From positions 233,241 to 297,240 of the forward strand of contig NZ_JAHRDV010000004.1 in the NCBI RefSeq assembly GCF_019083805.1: a DNA stretch of 64,000 bases. Reading direction: 5' to 3'. Source of the DNA: Acetobacter estunensis. Lineage in GTDB: Bacteria; Pseudomonadota; Alphaproteobacteria; Acetobacterales; Acetobacteraceae. Position numbers and translations under genes: made by a program. Positions 10,789 to 20,847 of the stretch are shown here, piece by piece. Position 1 is the stretch's first letter. The number at the start of each line of letters is the position of its first letter. Under the pieces are notes generated by a model, which saw nothing but the letters and a program-made list of their open reading frames with translations, searched no databases and was not told the origin of the DNA.

Positions 10789-11832
10789 TTATACAGGCTG
10801 GATACCAACTGATAACGGCGCACCATCATCATATGGACGTAAAAACTCGACAACCGTGGGGCGATAAAGATCCAGTCCTTTATAGGAGGCCAAAGCTGGA
10901 TCAAGATCGCGCAGGACGCGATGCAGACGTTTCCGCCACTTTGGCACTGTCATGATGTCTTTTATCGGCAGCAGGTAGCAGCGAATTGCGAAAAGGACTG
11001 CATTTGAGCGTGGCAAACGATAGAGCGTCTGAAGCTCTACGCGCAGATGTACCTTCTCCGCGACATTTACAGGTGTGACCGATGCACGATCTTCTCCCCA
11101 AATCATATAATTTTCCGGAGAAGTATCAAGCCGGGGATTAATCGTCATCGTCCAGTTCAGACGCCTGACCGGACGCCCGTACTGAAGCATCAATAGAAAC
11201 CTAAGAGCACGATCAAAGATTCCCATTTCAGAGGCCTTGGGAACCGGAGCATGCCACTGGCGAAAAGACATACCCATATCGAATTTCAGAGACCAATCCG
11301 CCTGCGATGTAACCATGCCGCCGTCCATCCACAGATCATTCTCACGCTGGTCATGAAGCGTAAAATCTCCCTGCATCTGCCTTGCCATATATTCGAAAGG
11401 CGCTTGCGGAAGCGTGGTTTCGTCGCCAAACACAAAAGATTGGCTGATGTTCAAAAGATGATTTTCCCAGTGCCAGTCGTTGCCCTTTTTTTTCAGAGTG
11501 AAATGCTCGGGATAATCTGATGACAGACTCTCCATGCCAAGTTCGAGGAAGTCCCATTCTGCATCGCGCATATGCGGCAAAACCATGCAGCGCTTGGGAT
11601 CTTCCGCAAGAATACGAGCTTTCTCTGCACATTCACCAATATAATGCTCATCGACATCGAATGTGTGACTCATGGCTTCCACTGGACCACCACGCACATG
11701 CGGTTCGACATTCATCGAATACATGTAATCATCGTCAGGAAATGGAAAAGGAAATCGGAGAATTGTTTCCTCACTATTTTCGACATGGAAGGGAGGACGG
11801 TAGCTATCCTGGACATGCATTTCGTCACTCAT
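10789..11832 (-). CDS. haem-dependent oxidative N-demethylase alpha subunit (DUF3445)
   Basis: 347-residue DUF3445 protein. The characterised members are the catalytic subunit of the haem-dependent oxidative N-demethylase, also called dimethylamine monooxygenase (Dmm), in which a PAS-fold domain binds haem and dimethylamine is converted to methylamine plus formaldehyde. Family-like stretches are RFPFPFPDDDYMYSMNV near the N terminus, the central ADWSLKFDMGMSFRQWHAPVP, and INPRLDTSPENYMIWGED. It is the last gene of a four-gene set, 11 bases after the reductase stop, matching known dmm clusters. Gene letters differ between reports, so I give no symbol. Confidence 0.88.
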   Translation of the reverse strand: MSDEMHVQDSYRPPFHVENSEETILRFPFPFPDDDYMYSMNVEPHVRGGPVEAMSHTFDVDEHYIGECAEKARILAEDPKRCMVLPHMRDAEWDFLELGMESLSSDYPEHFTLKKKGNDWHWENHLLNISQSFVFGDETTLPQAPFEYMARQMQGDFTLHDQRENDLWMDGGMVTSQADWSLKFDMGMSFRQWHAPVPKASEMGIFDRALRFLLMLQYGRPVRRLNWTMTINPRLDTSPENYMIWGEDRASVTPVNVAEKVHLRVELQTLYRLPRSNAVLFAIRCYLLPIKDIMTVPKWRKRLHRVLRDLDPALASYKGLDLYRPTVVEFLRPYDDGAPLSVGIQPV

Positions 11833-11843
11833 GACTGGCCTCC

Positions 11844-12794
11844 TTAAAGATCAAGAGTGAGCGTGTCCGTTTTCGCACGGGACACACAGGTAAGAATAAC
11901 ATTGCCCGAAGCGCGCTCCGCCCCTGTAAGCACGTGGTCACGATGGTCTATCTGTCCGTCGAACACAGTCACGGCACAGGCACCACAGGCACCACCACGG
12001 CACATGCAGGGAGCATTCACACCCGCCTGCTCCAAGGCTTCCAGCAGCGTCTCATCCGCTCTGACCGGCACCCTACGGCCACTACGAGCAAGAATGACTT
12101 CAAACGCCCGTCCGCCCTCCGGCACGAAGAAATGTTCAGAATGCACTTTCTCCGGAGCAAAACCACACCAGTGTGTGGTTTCCTCCACCCATTTCATGAA
12201 TCCTTCAGGCCCGCAGAAATAGACATGCGTCGCAATTGCCTCCTCCTGCAGCCAGTCAGCAAGGCCCACTTCAGAAGGCAGTTCGGTGTGAACGGAAACC
12301 CGTACCTGATCCTGATCTGCCAGCAATACCTCGAAGGCTGAACGTTCTTCCGCCCGGCAGAAATGATGCAGTGTGTAATCCGCCCCAATGGAACGCAGTT
12401 TTCTCAGATAGGAAAGAAAAGGAGTGATTCCTATACCAGCAGAAAGAAGCAGGTGACGTCGTGCCGTTTTTACAATCGGAAAAAGATTCGCCACACTTCC
12501 AATCCACACGGGCAGTCCGGGCTGACCTTTTTCATGCAGGAACCGCGAACCTCCCCGTGACTGCGGTGCGAGACGGACAATCACCGTCAGTTCCCGTCCG
12601 TCTTCTGAACGCTCTACAATAGAATAGGCGTTCTTGTAGACCTTCTCTCCATCCCCGAACTCAAGAGCGGCATAACTTCCCGGTGACACAGGCGGGAATG
12701 TAGACTCCTGCGCACGGAGCACAAATCGTCGCAATGTCGGTGTCAGGCTTTCAGCGCGCTCAATGAACGCCGGGAAGCCCATTCGTTCAACCAT
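11844..12794 (-). CDS. N-demethylase reductase (PDR/VanB family, FMN and 2Fe-2S)
   Basis: 316-residue electron-transfer subunit of the phthalate dioxygenase reductase type. An N-terminal flavin-binding barrel (SPGSYAALEFGDG, KNAYSIVERSED) is followed by a nicotinamide-binding domain (LLLSAGIGITPFLSYLR, VYFCGPEGFM) and a C-terminal plant-type ferredoxin with cysteines in CMCRGGACGAC and the distal LTC. It would pass NAD(P)H electrons to the DUF3445 haem subunit. Its start overlaps the stop of the preceding small subunit by 8 bases, indicating translational coupling. Confidence 0.9.
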   Translation of the reverse strand: MVERMGFPAFIERAESLTPTLRRFVLRAQESTFPPVSPGSYAALEFGDGEKVYKNAYSIVERSEDGRELTVIVRLAPQSRGGSRFLHEKGQPGLPVWIGSVANLFPIVKTARRHLLLSAGIGITPFLSYLRKLRSIGADYTLHHFCRAEERSAFEVLLADQDQVRVSVHTELPSEVGLADWLQEEAIATHVYFCGPEGFMKWVEETTHWCGFAPEKVHSEHFFVPEGGRAFEVILARSGRRVPVRADETLLEALEQAGVNAPCMCRGGACGACAVTVFDGQIDHRDHVLTGAERASGNVILTCVSRAKTDTLTLDL

Positions 12795-13332
12795 GAGTTA
12801 TCGCCTCCAGCGCCTCAATCACAACTGTCGGTTCACCCGCTCCCATATAGGCACCGAGAACACGGGAATAATGGTCCCGGACGGACAGTTCCGTAGCACA
12901 TCCCCGACACACCAGCGTGTCGCCACTCACCCCGTCATGAAGCGTGTCGCAATACACGCAGAATACCCGTCGTTCGGAACCAGCGGGTTCATCAAGAAGG
13001 ATTTCCCCACTGCACAGACCTGCATCATCCGCGACTTTCGCCACTTGGGCGAGAAAAGCTGGCCGCCCAGCCGCATACAATCGAAGCCCTACCCTTTCAT
13101 GCGCTAGGCGATATGCAAGCCTTTCAAGAAGATCGGCGGCAGAACGCATCTGCACATCAAATGCGTTTGGCTCGGCCTTTACCAGACTGCTACGCTCTAC
13201 GGTCCAGACTTCAAACACAGCAGGCCGTTCACCTTTCGGAAACGCCAATGTCACGTTTTCACGGACAAACAGGTGGCGCCGTCCATCGGGATCAAAGGTC
13301 AGAGGCCGGTACGGAAGCTCGCTTGTCCCCAT
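12787..13332 (-). CDS. dimethylamine monooxygenase small subunit (DmmA-like)
   Basis: 181-residue protein that occupies the position of the small fourth subunit in dimethylamine monooxygenase clusters. The second half has a rubredoxin-like cysteine set, CVYCDTLHDG and CRGCATELSVRDHYS, likely binding zinc or iron. The first half (RENVTLAFPKGERPAVFEVWTVERS) has no motif I can assign. I choose ATG 13332 because AAGGAAAAGG lies just upstream; an earlier in-frame start at 13359 adds nine residues. Assignment rests largely on the conserved neighbours on both sides. Confidence 0.72.
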   Translation of the reverse strand: MGTSELPYRPLTFDPDGRRHLFVRENVTLAFPKGERPAVFEVWTVERSSLVKAEPNAFDVQMRSAADLLERLAYRLAHERVGLRLYAAGRPAFLAQVAKVADDAGLCSGEILLDEPAGSERRVFCVYCDTLHDGVSGDTLVCRGCATELSVRDHYSRVLGAYMGAGEPTVVIEALEAITHG

Positions 13333-13373
13333 AAGACCTTTTCCTTTCCAACAGATCATAGCGGGACAGGACG

Positions 13374-14507
13374 TTATCCCTTTGCCGTCCGCTTCTTTTT
13401 CTCAGGATCATCGAACGGCAGCGTGTGCGTCACACCCGGTAACTCAGTATTTGCGGAATGCACCACAATACGTTTTCCTGGTATGGCGTACGGCATATCC
13501 ATCCGCGCAAGCGCCATCGATTTTCCCGTTAGTTTCGAAACCATGGCGCAGGTAACAACACCAACCTTGCGCTCGCCATCATAAACTGCCGAACCTTCCT
13601 TAGCCGTCACATCACCATCCAGCAGCAAACCAAAAATCTTGAAGCGCTCTTTTCCCTTGAGCGCGAAGTGCGCTGGCGCACCACGGAAATGCGTCTTGCC
13701 AGGACTGACGGTAAAGTTCAGGCCCAGCTCCCACAACGTGTCACCAGCCATATCCTGTTCAAATGGATACATTTCCGAATTATCATAAGGATAGAAGAGG
13801 AGATAGCTTTCCACTCGCAGCAGATCGAGTGCGGTAAAACAGACCGGAACGATCCCATCGCTTTTTCCATCTTCCAGAATGCTATCCCAGATCAGCGGCG
13901 CATCTACGCCCTTGCAGAAAATCTCATATCCGCGCTCTCCGGTATAACCCGTACGGGAGATCATGACCGGGGCACCGAAAAGCGTCGTCTGCATATGGTG
14001 AAAATAGTTGAGTTGACGGATTCCGGGGACATGACGCTCAAGAAAATCCACTGCTACCGGGCCCTGAAGGGAAAGATCATGCAGATCATCATCAAACAGC
14101 ATGGCGGCATTGCGCCCTACAACCGCCTGCGACAGCATTTCGTGCAAAGACCCGGCTCCGTGCACCACCATCCAGCTATTGGGCCCGGTGCGGTAGAGAA
14201 CACAGTCATCAATGAACTTTCCCGAATCATTGAGAGCAGTGGCGTAAACCGAACGTCCCGGAGTAACTTTCTGGAGATTCCTGCTGGTTGCATAATCAAG
14301 GATGGCTGTCGCATGCGGCCCAACAAGATGGATTTTCTTCAGACCAGATACATCCATCAGGCCTGCCTTCGTACGAACGGCGGCGTGATGATCCCGCACA
14401 TCGGTGGAATAACTCCAGGCCGTCGCCATGCCGTTCCAATCTTCAAGACTCGAACCAAGGGCACGGTGACGATCGGCAAGGGTGCTTGAACGCCAGCTTA
14501 TGGTCAT
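13374..14507 (-). CDS. GcvT-like folate-binding aminomethyltransferase, N-demethylase subunit
   Basis: 377 residues of the GcvT/aminomethyltransferase fold. Recognisable parts are GLMDVSGLKKIHLVGPHA, DDCVLYRTGPNSWMVVHGAG, LSLQGPVAVDFLERH, SRTGYTGERGYEIFC and the AGDTLWELGLNFTV segment. In dimethylamine monooxygenase clusters such a subunit is thought to capture released formaldehyde on tetrahydrofolate as methylene-THF. It is the first gene of the four-gene set; 41 bases separate it from the small subunit. It is a paralogue of the C-terminal half of Tdm next door, with the same SRTGYTGE motif. Confidence 0.85.
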   Translation of the reverse strand: MTISWRSSTLADRHRALGSSLEDWNGMATAWSYSTDVRDHHAAVRTKAGLMDVSGLKKIHLVGPHATAILDYATSRNLQKVTPGRSVYATALNDSGKFIDDCVLYRTGPNSWMVVHGAGSLHEMLSQAVVGRNAAMLFDDDLHDLSLQGPVAVDFLERHVPGIRQLNYFHHMQTTLFGAPVMISRTGYTGERGYEIFCKGVDAPLIWDSILEDGKSDGIVPVCFTALDLLRVESYLLFYPYDNSEMYPFEQDMAGDTLWELGLNFTVSPGKTHFRGAPAHFALKGKERFKIFGLLLDGDVTAKEGSAVYDGERKVGVVTCAMVSKLTGKSMALARMDMPYAIPGKRIVVHSANTELPGVTHTLPFDDPEKKKRTAKG

Positions 14508-14705
14508 GTTTGCAGCTTCTCCCGGCTCACCGAGCCTTCACCTCGAATTGAAATCGCAACAAATAATGTAAGAAAAACCCTGCACCTTGATTGCATTATC
14601 GGATATATAAGTTTTCCTTAGCAAAGAAACCTTTTGATATAAACAATCATTTTCCAAAGACCCTTCAGGGCACCGCCCCAATTGTAACTGATGCCCTGAG
14701 TTGTG

Positions 14706-16082
14706 TTAACCCACGCTAGCCTTACGTTGGGGTTCGCCCACAGGGGCAAGAAAAGCCTCCAGAGAATCATCAAGCGCTTCCATCCATACCGTATGATGCG
14801 GAGGCGCCATTGTACCGGTCAGGACAGACGGATAGCTGCGGTCCCTGAAAGTCATGATTCCATCGACTTTATCATGCTTCCACTCCTTGAAGATCTCTGC
14901 CACTTTATCGAGATCAAAGGGTGGATAGTCAGTGTATTTCATCAAGTCACGGACGTAGTCGGTCTGGAAATCAATCTCCTGATAGGCGTCTTCAAGCGCT
15001 TCTTCGCGCTTGCGCCACACATGCGTGTCCGCTGTCATGTCCGCCGCCGTCGGCAGTTCCAGACGTCCCATAATTACGTCACGAGCGAACCATGCCTGAG
15101 CATCAAACATATTAAATGTGTAGTATTGATCCTGCATCCCGAGATAAAGCAACTTCGGATTGTCGATCCAGCAGACACCTTTGTACAAATCTAGAGGATA
15201 CAGGCGGTTATTTGTTTTCAACCTCAAAGTATCAGGCAGGAAGGGGAAATGATGCTTGTATCCGGTGCACAGAATGATGGCATCCACCTTACGGGTCTCT
15301 CCATCACTAAAATGAGCTATGTTTCCTTCCACTTTCTCAAGAAGTGGATGCTCCGAAAAATTCTCCGGCCAGTTAAAACCCAACGGGCGGGAACGGTAGG
15401 AGAAGATGATCGATTTCGCACCGTATTTGTAGCACTGGGAAGCGATATCTTCCGCAGAATAAGAACTGCCAATTAGAAGAATGTCTTTGCCAGCAAATTC
15501 ATTCGCATCCCGGAAATCATGGGCATGCAGAATGCGACCGGGAAAGAGATCAAAACCCGGAAAGCTCGGAACATTGGGGGTGGAGAAGTGACCGGAAGCA
15601 CAAATGACGTAATCAAAAGATTCTGAATAAACGTGACTGTTCGCAAGGTCTTCAACTGTTACGATGAAGTGCTCCGCATCTGCATCCCACTGGACTTCCC
15701 TTACCGGCGTGCTGTAACGCATATCGCCCTGTAGGTCATCACGCTTCATACGGCCGAGAATGTAATCCAGAAGCACGGCACGAGGCGGATAGGACGGAAT
15801 TGGACGACCAAAATGCTCCTCAAAGGAATAATCGGAAAATTCAAGCCCTTCTTTCGGACCATTTGACCACAAAAAGCGGTACATGCTCCCATGCACAGGC
15901 TCTCCATATTCATCGAGTCCCGTACGCCAGGTATAGTTCCAGATACCGCCCGCTGATGACTGCTTCTCGAAGCAGACGATGTCAGGAACATCAAATCCTT
16001 GCTTGCGAGCCGTGCTGAACGCTCTCAACGCAGCAAGCCCACTCGGACCCGCGCCAATGACTGCTACCCGCTTTTTTGTCAT
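14706..16082 (-). CDS. tmm: trimethylamine monooxygenase
   Basis: 458-residue bacterial flavin-containing monooxygenase that oxidises TMA to TMAO with NADPH and O2. Visible motifs are the FAD-binding GAGPSG at residues 10-15, [15 protein letters not shown], the FMO-identifying segment [13 protein letters not shown], the NADPH site GSSYSAED and [11 protein letters not shown]. Bacterial Tmm proteins are about this size and share the YxSLxxNGPKE-like stretch ([13 protein letters not shown]). The start is preceded by AAGGAG at an 11-base spacing. The gene follows tdm by 57 bases on the same strand, so TMA made or taken up can be oxidised and then demethylated by one transcript. Confidence 0.93.
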   Translation of the reverse strand: MTKKRVAVIGAGPSGLAALRAFSTARKQGFDVPDIVCFEKQSSAGGIWNYTWRTGLDEYGEPVHGSMYRFLWSNGPKEGLEFSDYSFEEHFGRPIPSYPPRAVLLDYILGRMKRDDLQGDMRYSTPVREVQWDADAEHFIVTVEDLANSHVYSESFDYVICASGHFSTPNVPSFPGFDLFPGRILHAHDFRDANEFAGKDILLIGSSYSAEDIASQCYKYGAKSIIFSYRSRPLGFNWPENFSEHPLLEKVEGNIAHFSDGETRKVDAIILCTGYKHHFPFLPDTLRLKTNNRLYPLDLYKGVCWIDNPKLLYLGMQDQYYTFNMFDAQAWFARDVIMGRLELPTAADMTADTHVWRKREEALEDAYQEIDFQTDYVRDLMKYTDYPPFDLDKVAEIFKEWKHDKVDGIMTFRDRSYPSVLTGTMAPPHHTVWMEALDDSLEAFLAPVGEPQRKASVG

Positions 16083-16139
16083 GTTCGTAGATGCTCCTTA
16101 CTGGACGATCAGGTTTACAAACCTGTTTCTGACCATATT

Positions 16140-18374
16140 TCAGGATCTGACCCGTGTTTTTTTCGAGTCATATGCCGGAAACAATGTAACCTTCACGGGT
16201 ATTCTCTTTTGAAACCCGTCAAGTTTTCCGATTTCCAGATCCTTTCCAATTTCCGCCACTGATACATCGACACGTGCGAGCGCAATGTTTTTCCCCAGAA
16301 CGGGTGAGTTGCACGCGCTTGTTACGACACCGACCTTGGCCCGACCTGAATAGACAGCATCTCCGTGCTCAAGCCTGTCATTCAGTCTGCTTTCCAATCC
16401 AATCAAACAATTTCTTGGATTTTCACGTCTCCGCAGCAACGCTTCGCGACCGACATAATCCTCGACCTTGGACGCAGGCACCGCAAAGCCAATACCCGCC
16501 TCGAATGGATCCGTCTCCGGACAGAACTCGTAATTGGCAAAAGCCAGTCCGGCTTCGATACGCAGCCAGTCGAGAGCGTCCAGACCGAGAGGCACCATCC
16601 CTTTCGGCTTTCCAGCCTCCCAGATCGCATCCCACACAGCAGAAGCCTGACGGGGATGACACCAGATTTCGTAACCAAGCTCTCCTGTGTAGCCGGTTCG
16701 TGAAACCACAACCGGAATGCCTTCCGGTCCACCGATGCGTCCGATGGTAAAGCGGAACCATTTCAGAGACTCGATGTCTGGCTGTGTCGGACAGGTCCAG
16801 ATCAATGGAGCCAAAATCTTCCGGCTTTCCGGTCCCTGCACTGAAAGATTATGCAACTGGTCCGTGGATGAACGAATACGGACATGCAGCCCACGCTCAT
16901 CCGCGAGATTACGGAGCCATTCACCGCAATAGTCATCGCCACAGACAAGCCGGAACGCCTGCGGCGCCAGACGAAACACGGTTGCGTCATCCAGCATGCC
17001 TCCGTGCGGATAACATAGCGCTGTATAAACCACCTGCCCTACGGCCAGCTTACGGATATCGCGTGTTGCCGCTGTCTGAAGCAGAAACTCGGCATCCGGA
17101 CCTGTGATTTCGAATTTACGCAGAGCCGACAGGTCCATCACGCAGGCTTTTGTCCGGCAGGCCCAGTATTCTGAAACCGGACCATAGCCTTCGAAATAGG
17201 ATGGCAGCCAGAAACCTTTATATTCGACAAACTTCGCGCCCAATGCTTCAAGGCGGTCGTGAAAACCACTTTGCCGCGTCATGACAGGTGGAGATTCGGG
17301 TGTCATACGATGCGTCACCCCCTTGGGAAAACGGTTGCTCCGGTCGTAAATGCGGATGTGAATGTCGGTGGGCGTCCAGCCATTTGCGGACGTCACATCA
17401 TCAGCGCACGATGAAGAGGCGCAGATGAGATCCTCCTCCGCTCTGAGCAGCACATAGTCGCCGGGCCGCGACCAAGGCTCCTCGCCCACGATCGTACCGC
17501 ATTCGAGAACCTTCGTGTTGAAGAAGAAGTTGATAGCGGGCCAGCCACTGCGGGGAGAAATTCCCTCCATTTTCAAAACATTATTGAAATTTTCAGTGCA
17601 GTTGTCATGACCGGGGTAGCCGCTATCATCATAATATTTAGCCGTACACGCGAGAAGAAAGGCATCGTGACGGCCTACCGTGTCCTGTACGATCTCGACC
17701 ATCGGCTGCATATGTTCATCGAGAAACTTGGCATGCAGTCCCGGTGTCGGCATGGCGTTTCCCTGCACGGTCCGAGTGGCGGTCGCGTCCAGCCCGCACT
17801 CCCTGCCCTCTTCCAGAGCCCGCGCATCGAACGCAAGAAAATCGGAGCATTGCCGACCTTCGACATCGATGATCTGGATGTAGTCCCCCTTGCGGACACG
17901 GTAACTCACAGCCGAGGCTGCCGGCACGCGGATCTCCCGCAGAACAGGTCCAAGTGGGGCCGACAGCCGCGACGTGCCGTGAGCCGCATAAATCACTACA
18001 TCCACGCGACCGGGGGCATCAGAAGTTTCAGGCAACATATCGTCCGCAGGAACATCGACCACGATGTTTCCATCCTGCAGCACCGTGAAACTGACAGTCT
18101 CACCTGGCACAGCATCCGCACCCAACACGATAAAAGAAACCTCGTCTCCCTCCAAAAACTCCGACAGGGCCTCACTGGAAAAGGTATGTGCGGTTTCTTC
18201 TCCCAAAGAGCAGGCCAGCATACCCCGCGGAGCAAACACGACAGCGACCTGCCCTCCATCAACGCCCAAAACTTCGAGACGCTCGCCTGCGGCTACCGAA
18301 AATTTCCGAGCACTATCCCCACCGTTGATTTGATGAGAATATCTTTGTGGAGCTTTTACAAGAAACGTGGCCAT
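16140..18374 (-). CDS. tdm: trimethylamine N-oxide demethylase
   Basis: 744-residue two-part enzyme converting TMAO to dimethylamine and formaldehyde. The N-terminal half is a DUF1989-like zinc domain (YIQIIDVEGRQCSDFLAFDAR; candidate zinc cysteines in GYPGHDNCTENF and CASSSC). The C-terminal half, from about residue 370, is a GcvT-type tetrahydrofolate domain (MDLSALRKFEITGPDA, LSVQGPESRKIL, SRTGYTGELGYEIWCHP) that traps the formaldehyde. I start at ATG 18374, with GAGG nine bases upstream; the open frame extends 28 codons further without conserved sequence. The gene diverges from tmoX across a 418-base AT-rich region. Confidence 0.93.
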   Translation of the reverse strand: MATFLVKAPQRYSHQINGGDSARKFSVAAGERLEVLGVDGGQVAVVFAPRGMLACSLGEETAHTFSSEALSEFLEGDEVSFIVLGADAVPGETVSFTVLQDGNIVVDVPADDMLPETSDAPGRVDVVIYAAHGTSRLSAPLGPVLREIRVPAASAVSYRVRKGDYIQIIDVEGRQCSDFLAFDARALEEGRECGLDATATRTVQGNAMPTPGLHAKFLDEHMQPMVEIVQDTVGRHDAFLLACTAKYYDDSGYPGHDNCTENFNNVLKMEGISPRSGWPAINFFFNTKVLECGTIVGEEPWSRPGDYVLLRAEEDLICASSSCADDVTSANGWTPTDIHIRIYDRSNRFPKGVTHRMTPESPPVMTRQSGFHDRLEALGAKFVEYKGFWLPSYFEGYGPVSEYWACRTKACVMDLSALRKFEITGPDAEFLLQTAATRDIRKLAVGQVVYTALCYPHGGMLDDATVFRLAPQAFRLVCGDDYCGEWLRNLADERGLHVRIRSSTDQLHNLSVQGPESRKILAPLIWTCPTQPDIESLKWFRFTIGRIGGPEGIPVVVSRTGYTGELGYEIWCHPRQASAVWDAIWEAGKPKGMVPLGLDALDWLRIEAGLAFANYEFCPETDPFEAGIGFAVPASKVEDYVGREALLRRRENPRNCLIGLESRLNDRLEHGDAVYSGRAKVGVVTSACNSPVLGKNIALARVDVSVAEIGKDLEIGKLDGFQKRIPVKVTLFPAYDSKKTRVRS

Positions 18375-18792
18375 GATCGTCGCCCTCGATACGTTTCCGA
18401 TCCGAAACAAAAGGAAGCATGTGACTGGGTCCATAGCAATAGTGCCATTTGGCACCATTCATCCTGAACAGAGAAGGCATCTGCTTCTTATGTAAATTCA
18501 ACCAACAAATTCCATCTTTCGTTCTACTGAAAAGAGATTTTCCTATAACAGACAAAGATCTTACCTAGGCATACGGCCGAATCCATTGCTACATCAAAAC
18601 ACAAATCTCAGGTTTCATATTTCTCAAAATCTCCCTACATCATTGCTTTATAATAAAAAAATACTGTATCACTCTTTGCGACCTAAAGAATTATCTAAGC
18701 CTATATATAAATATATCTTATATATAAGATATTTTTGTTGCTGATTCTGTTTTGCAGCTACTAGGGTCATCCCTTATCATTATGGAAGCGGA
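18375..18792. other. AT-rich divergent control region between tdm and tmoX
   Basis: No gene is visible in these 418 bases. The region is markedly AT-rich and must hold the promoters of the tdm-tmm side and the tmoXWV operon. Its one clear structure is a 20-bp perfect palindrome close to tmoX, listed separately. Confidence 0.7.
18713..18732. promoter_or_regulatory. 20-bp perfect palindrome upstream of tmoX, candidate operator
   Basis: ATATCTTATATATAAGATAT is self-complementary over all 20 bases and ends 60 bases before the tmoX start. A site of this shape suits a dimeric regulator, possibly the LuxR-type protein encoded downstream of tmoV. The high AT content means chance is not excluded. Confidence 0.45.
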
Positions 18793-19743
18793 ATGATGAT
18801 CAAGAATCTGCTTTGCATCTCACTGCTTGGCGGTCTTTGCCTCATGGGCCACACTGCCATCGCTGCACCAGAATCACACGATCCGATCAAGATCACCCTC
18901 AATGACTGGACAGGTGAACTGATAACCGCCCATATCATGGGCGATATCCTGAAAAAAGCTGGCTACAACATTGATTATATACCAGCCGATTACCTGGCTC
19001 AGTTCAGTGGCATGGAAAATGGTGACCTCACTGTCGCTCCCGAAGTCTGGGCCACGACCGCGCAGGAAGCTCTTCAAGCTGCGGTAAAAACCGGCAAAGT
19101 GGAAGATCTGGGCTCCTCTGGCATGCAGGCCCGTGAAGAGTGGTGGTTTCCGGAATACATGAAGGAAAAATGCCCAGGCCTGCCCAACTGGGAAGCTCTT
19201 AAAAAGTGTGGTGAGATTTTCAGCACTCCTGAAACCGCCCCCAAGGGACGTTATCTCGGTGGTCCTTCGACCTGGGGCGGACATGACGAGGAACGCATTG
19301 AAGCGCTGGATTTGCCATTTGAAGTCGTACATGCTGGCACGGACGCCGCGCTGTTCGCCGAGCTTAAAAGCGCCTACGAACGCAAGGCGCCCATCATTCT
19401 GTGGATCTACACACCGCATTGGGTTCCCATCAAATACAAAGGGGAATTTGTTGAATTTCCCCGCTACGAACCGGGCTGTTACGAAGACCCGAGCTGGGGC
19501 ATCAATAAGGATGCCAAATATGACTGCGGCAAGCCCTATGGCCCTATCTGGAAAGCTGTCTGGTCCGGCATGAAGGACAAATGGCCGGGCGCCTACACCA
19601 TTATCAAGAATTACAAGTTCGACAATAAAACCATGGGTGAACTTGATGCCCGCGTGGATCTTGATGGCGAAAAAGTCGAGGACGTAGCTCAGGACTGGGT
19701 AAACAAGCACGAAGACGTGTGGAAAGCCTGGCTCAGCAAGTAA
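18793..19743 (+). CDS. tmoX: TMAO ABC transporter substrate-binding protein
   Basis: 316-residue periplasmic binding protein of the OpuAC/ProX glycine-betaine family. A signal peptide covers about residues 1-24 (ending TAIAA). The aromatic-rich ligand pocket typical of quaternary-amine binders is visible as NDWTGELITAHI, EEWWFPEYM, GGPSTWGGHDEER and WIYTPHWVP; paired cysteines (KCPG...KKCGE, GCYEDPSWG...YDCGKP) may form disulfides, as in TmoX proteins. Placement next to tdm/tmm and upstream of an ATPase and permease supports TMAO rather than betaine as substrate. A GGAAG site lies just before the ATG. Confidence 0.88.
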   Translation: MMIKNLLCISLLGGLCLMGHTAIAAPESHDPIKITLNDWTGELITAHIMGDILKKAGYNIDYIPADYLAQFSGMENGDLTVAPEVWATTAQEALQAAVKTGKVEDLGSSGMQAREEWWFPEYMKEKCPGLPNWEALKKCGEIFSTPETAPKGRYLGGPSTWGGHDEERIEALDLPFEVVHAGTDAALFAELKSAYERKAPIILWIYTPHWVPIKYKGEFVEFPRYEPGCYEDPSWGINKDAKYDCGKPYGPIWKAVWSGMKDKWPGAYTIIKNYKFDNKTMGELDARVDLDGEKVEDVAQDWVNKHEDVWKAWLSK

Positions 19744-19809
19744 CGCCTTTCCTCTGGCAGTCCCACCGGGACTGCCAGAGACATTTCCTTTCCGCAGAAG
19801 AGAGACCTG

Positions 19810-20847
19810 ATGCAGCACCCCGTACTGGCCTGCCGGAAAGTCAGTCGCCTCTATGGCGCACGTGCATCCGAATTCGTGACAGACGGCCACCTGACCACCG
19901 ACAACGTGCAGATGCTTCAGGAAGCCGGAATTACGCCTGCGATCTTCAATGTCGATCTCGACATTGAACGAGGCAAGACCTTTGTCATCATGGGTCTTTC
20001 CGGCTCCGGGAAATCAACGCTTTTGCGTTGTCTGGCCGGTCTCACTCCTCCATCAGCCGGACAGATCCTCTTTGAAAGCAAGGATCTTTTCGCATTTCCC
20101 GAAGCTGATATGATCCAGATTCATCGTCATCAGATGGGCATGGTCTTCCAGCATTTCGCTTTGTTGCCGCATCTTACGGTGCTCGGAAACGTCGCTTTTC
20201 CTCTGGAAATTCAGGGGCGCCCACGTGCGGAACGTGAGGAAATCGCACAGCGGATGATCCGTCTAGTGGGACTCGAAGGCCGCGAACACCGATTTCCCGC
20301 CCAGCTTTCCGGCGGACAGCAGCAGCGTGTCGGGATCGCCCGTTCTCTCGCGGGCGATCCCGACGTGTGGTTCCTTGATGAACCTTTTTCCGCCCTCGAT
20401 CCGCTGATCCGCCGCGAAATGCAGGATGAAGTCATGCGTCTTCAGGGTATGCTGAAAAAAACGATCGTCTTCATCACGCATGATTTCGAAGAGGCCGTGC
20501 GGATTGCGGACCGCATTGCCATCATGAAAGACGGCCAGGTCGAGCAGATCGGAACAGCGGAGGAACTGCTCGTCAACCCTGCAACAGATTATGTGCGCGC
20601 CTTTACGCGGGATGCGCCACGCGCCCATATTCTAACTGCCAGATCCATCATGATAGCGCCTCCTCCTGTCGGCCCCTTTGGCGGCGAGGTCAACGCGACA
20701 GACAGGGTCATTTCCTTTGCCCGTCAACTGGATGCCTCTTCCCTGCCGCTTGCCGTCATCGAAGGCAATGAAATCATTGGCGCCATTGATCGAACCATGC
20801 TGCTCGACATTCTCATTGGCCCTGCTGCGCAGGCTGTCTGCGCATGA
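19810..20847 (+). CDS. tmoW: TMAO ABC transporter ATP-binding protein
   Basis: 345-residue OpuAA/ProV-type ATPase. Walker A is GLSGSGKST at about residues 62-70, the Q loop is MVFQHFALLPH, the signature is LSGGQQQR, Walker B is VWFLDEPFSALD and the H loop is FITHDFEEA. After about residue 270 comes a short CBS-like regulatory tail. An N-terminal insertion (residues about 15-40) before the first strand is typical of this subfamily, where other ATPases have none. The stop overlaps the permease start by 4 bases (ATGA). It powers uptake through TmoV. Confidence 0.9.
   Translation: MQHPVLACRKVSRLYGARASEFVTDGHLTTDNVQMLQEAGITPAIFNVDLDIERGKTFVIMGLSGSGKSTLLRCLAGLTPPSAGQILFESKDLFAFPEADMIQIHRHQMGMVFQHFALLPHLTVLGNVAFPLEIQGRPRAEREEIAQRMIRLVGLEGREHRFPAQLSGGQQQRVGIARSLAGDPDVWFLDEPFSALDPLIRREMQDEVMRLQGMLKKTIVFITHDFEEAVRIADRIAIMKDGQVEQIGTAEELLVNPATDYVRAFTRDAPRAHILTARSIMIAPPPVGPFGGEVNATDRVISFARQLDASSLPLAVIEGNEIIGAIDRTMLLDILIGPAAQAVCA

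Noticed and set aside
14666..14698. Terminator downstream of tmm
   Set aside because: The 7-bp arms CAGGGCA/TGCCCTG have a 19-base loop and no T tract, too weak to call.
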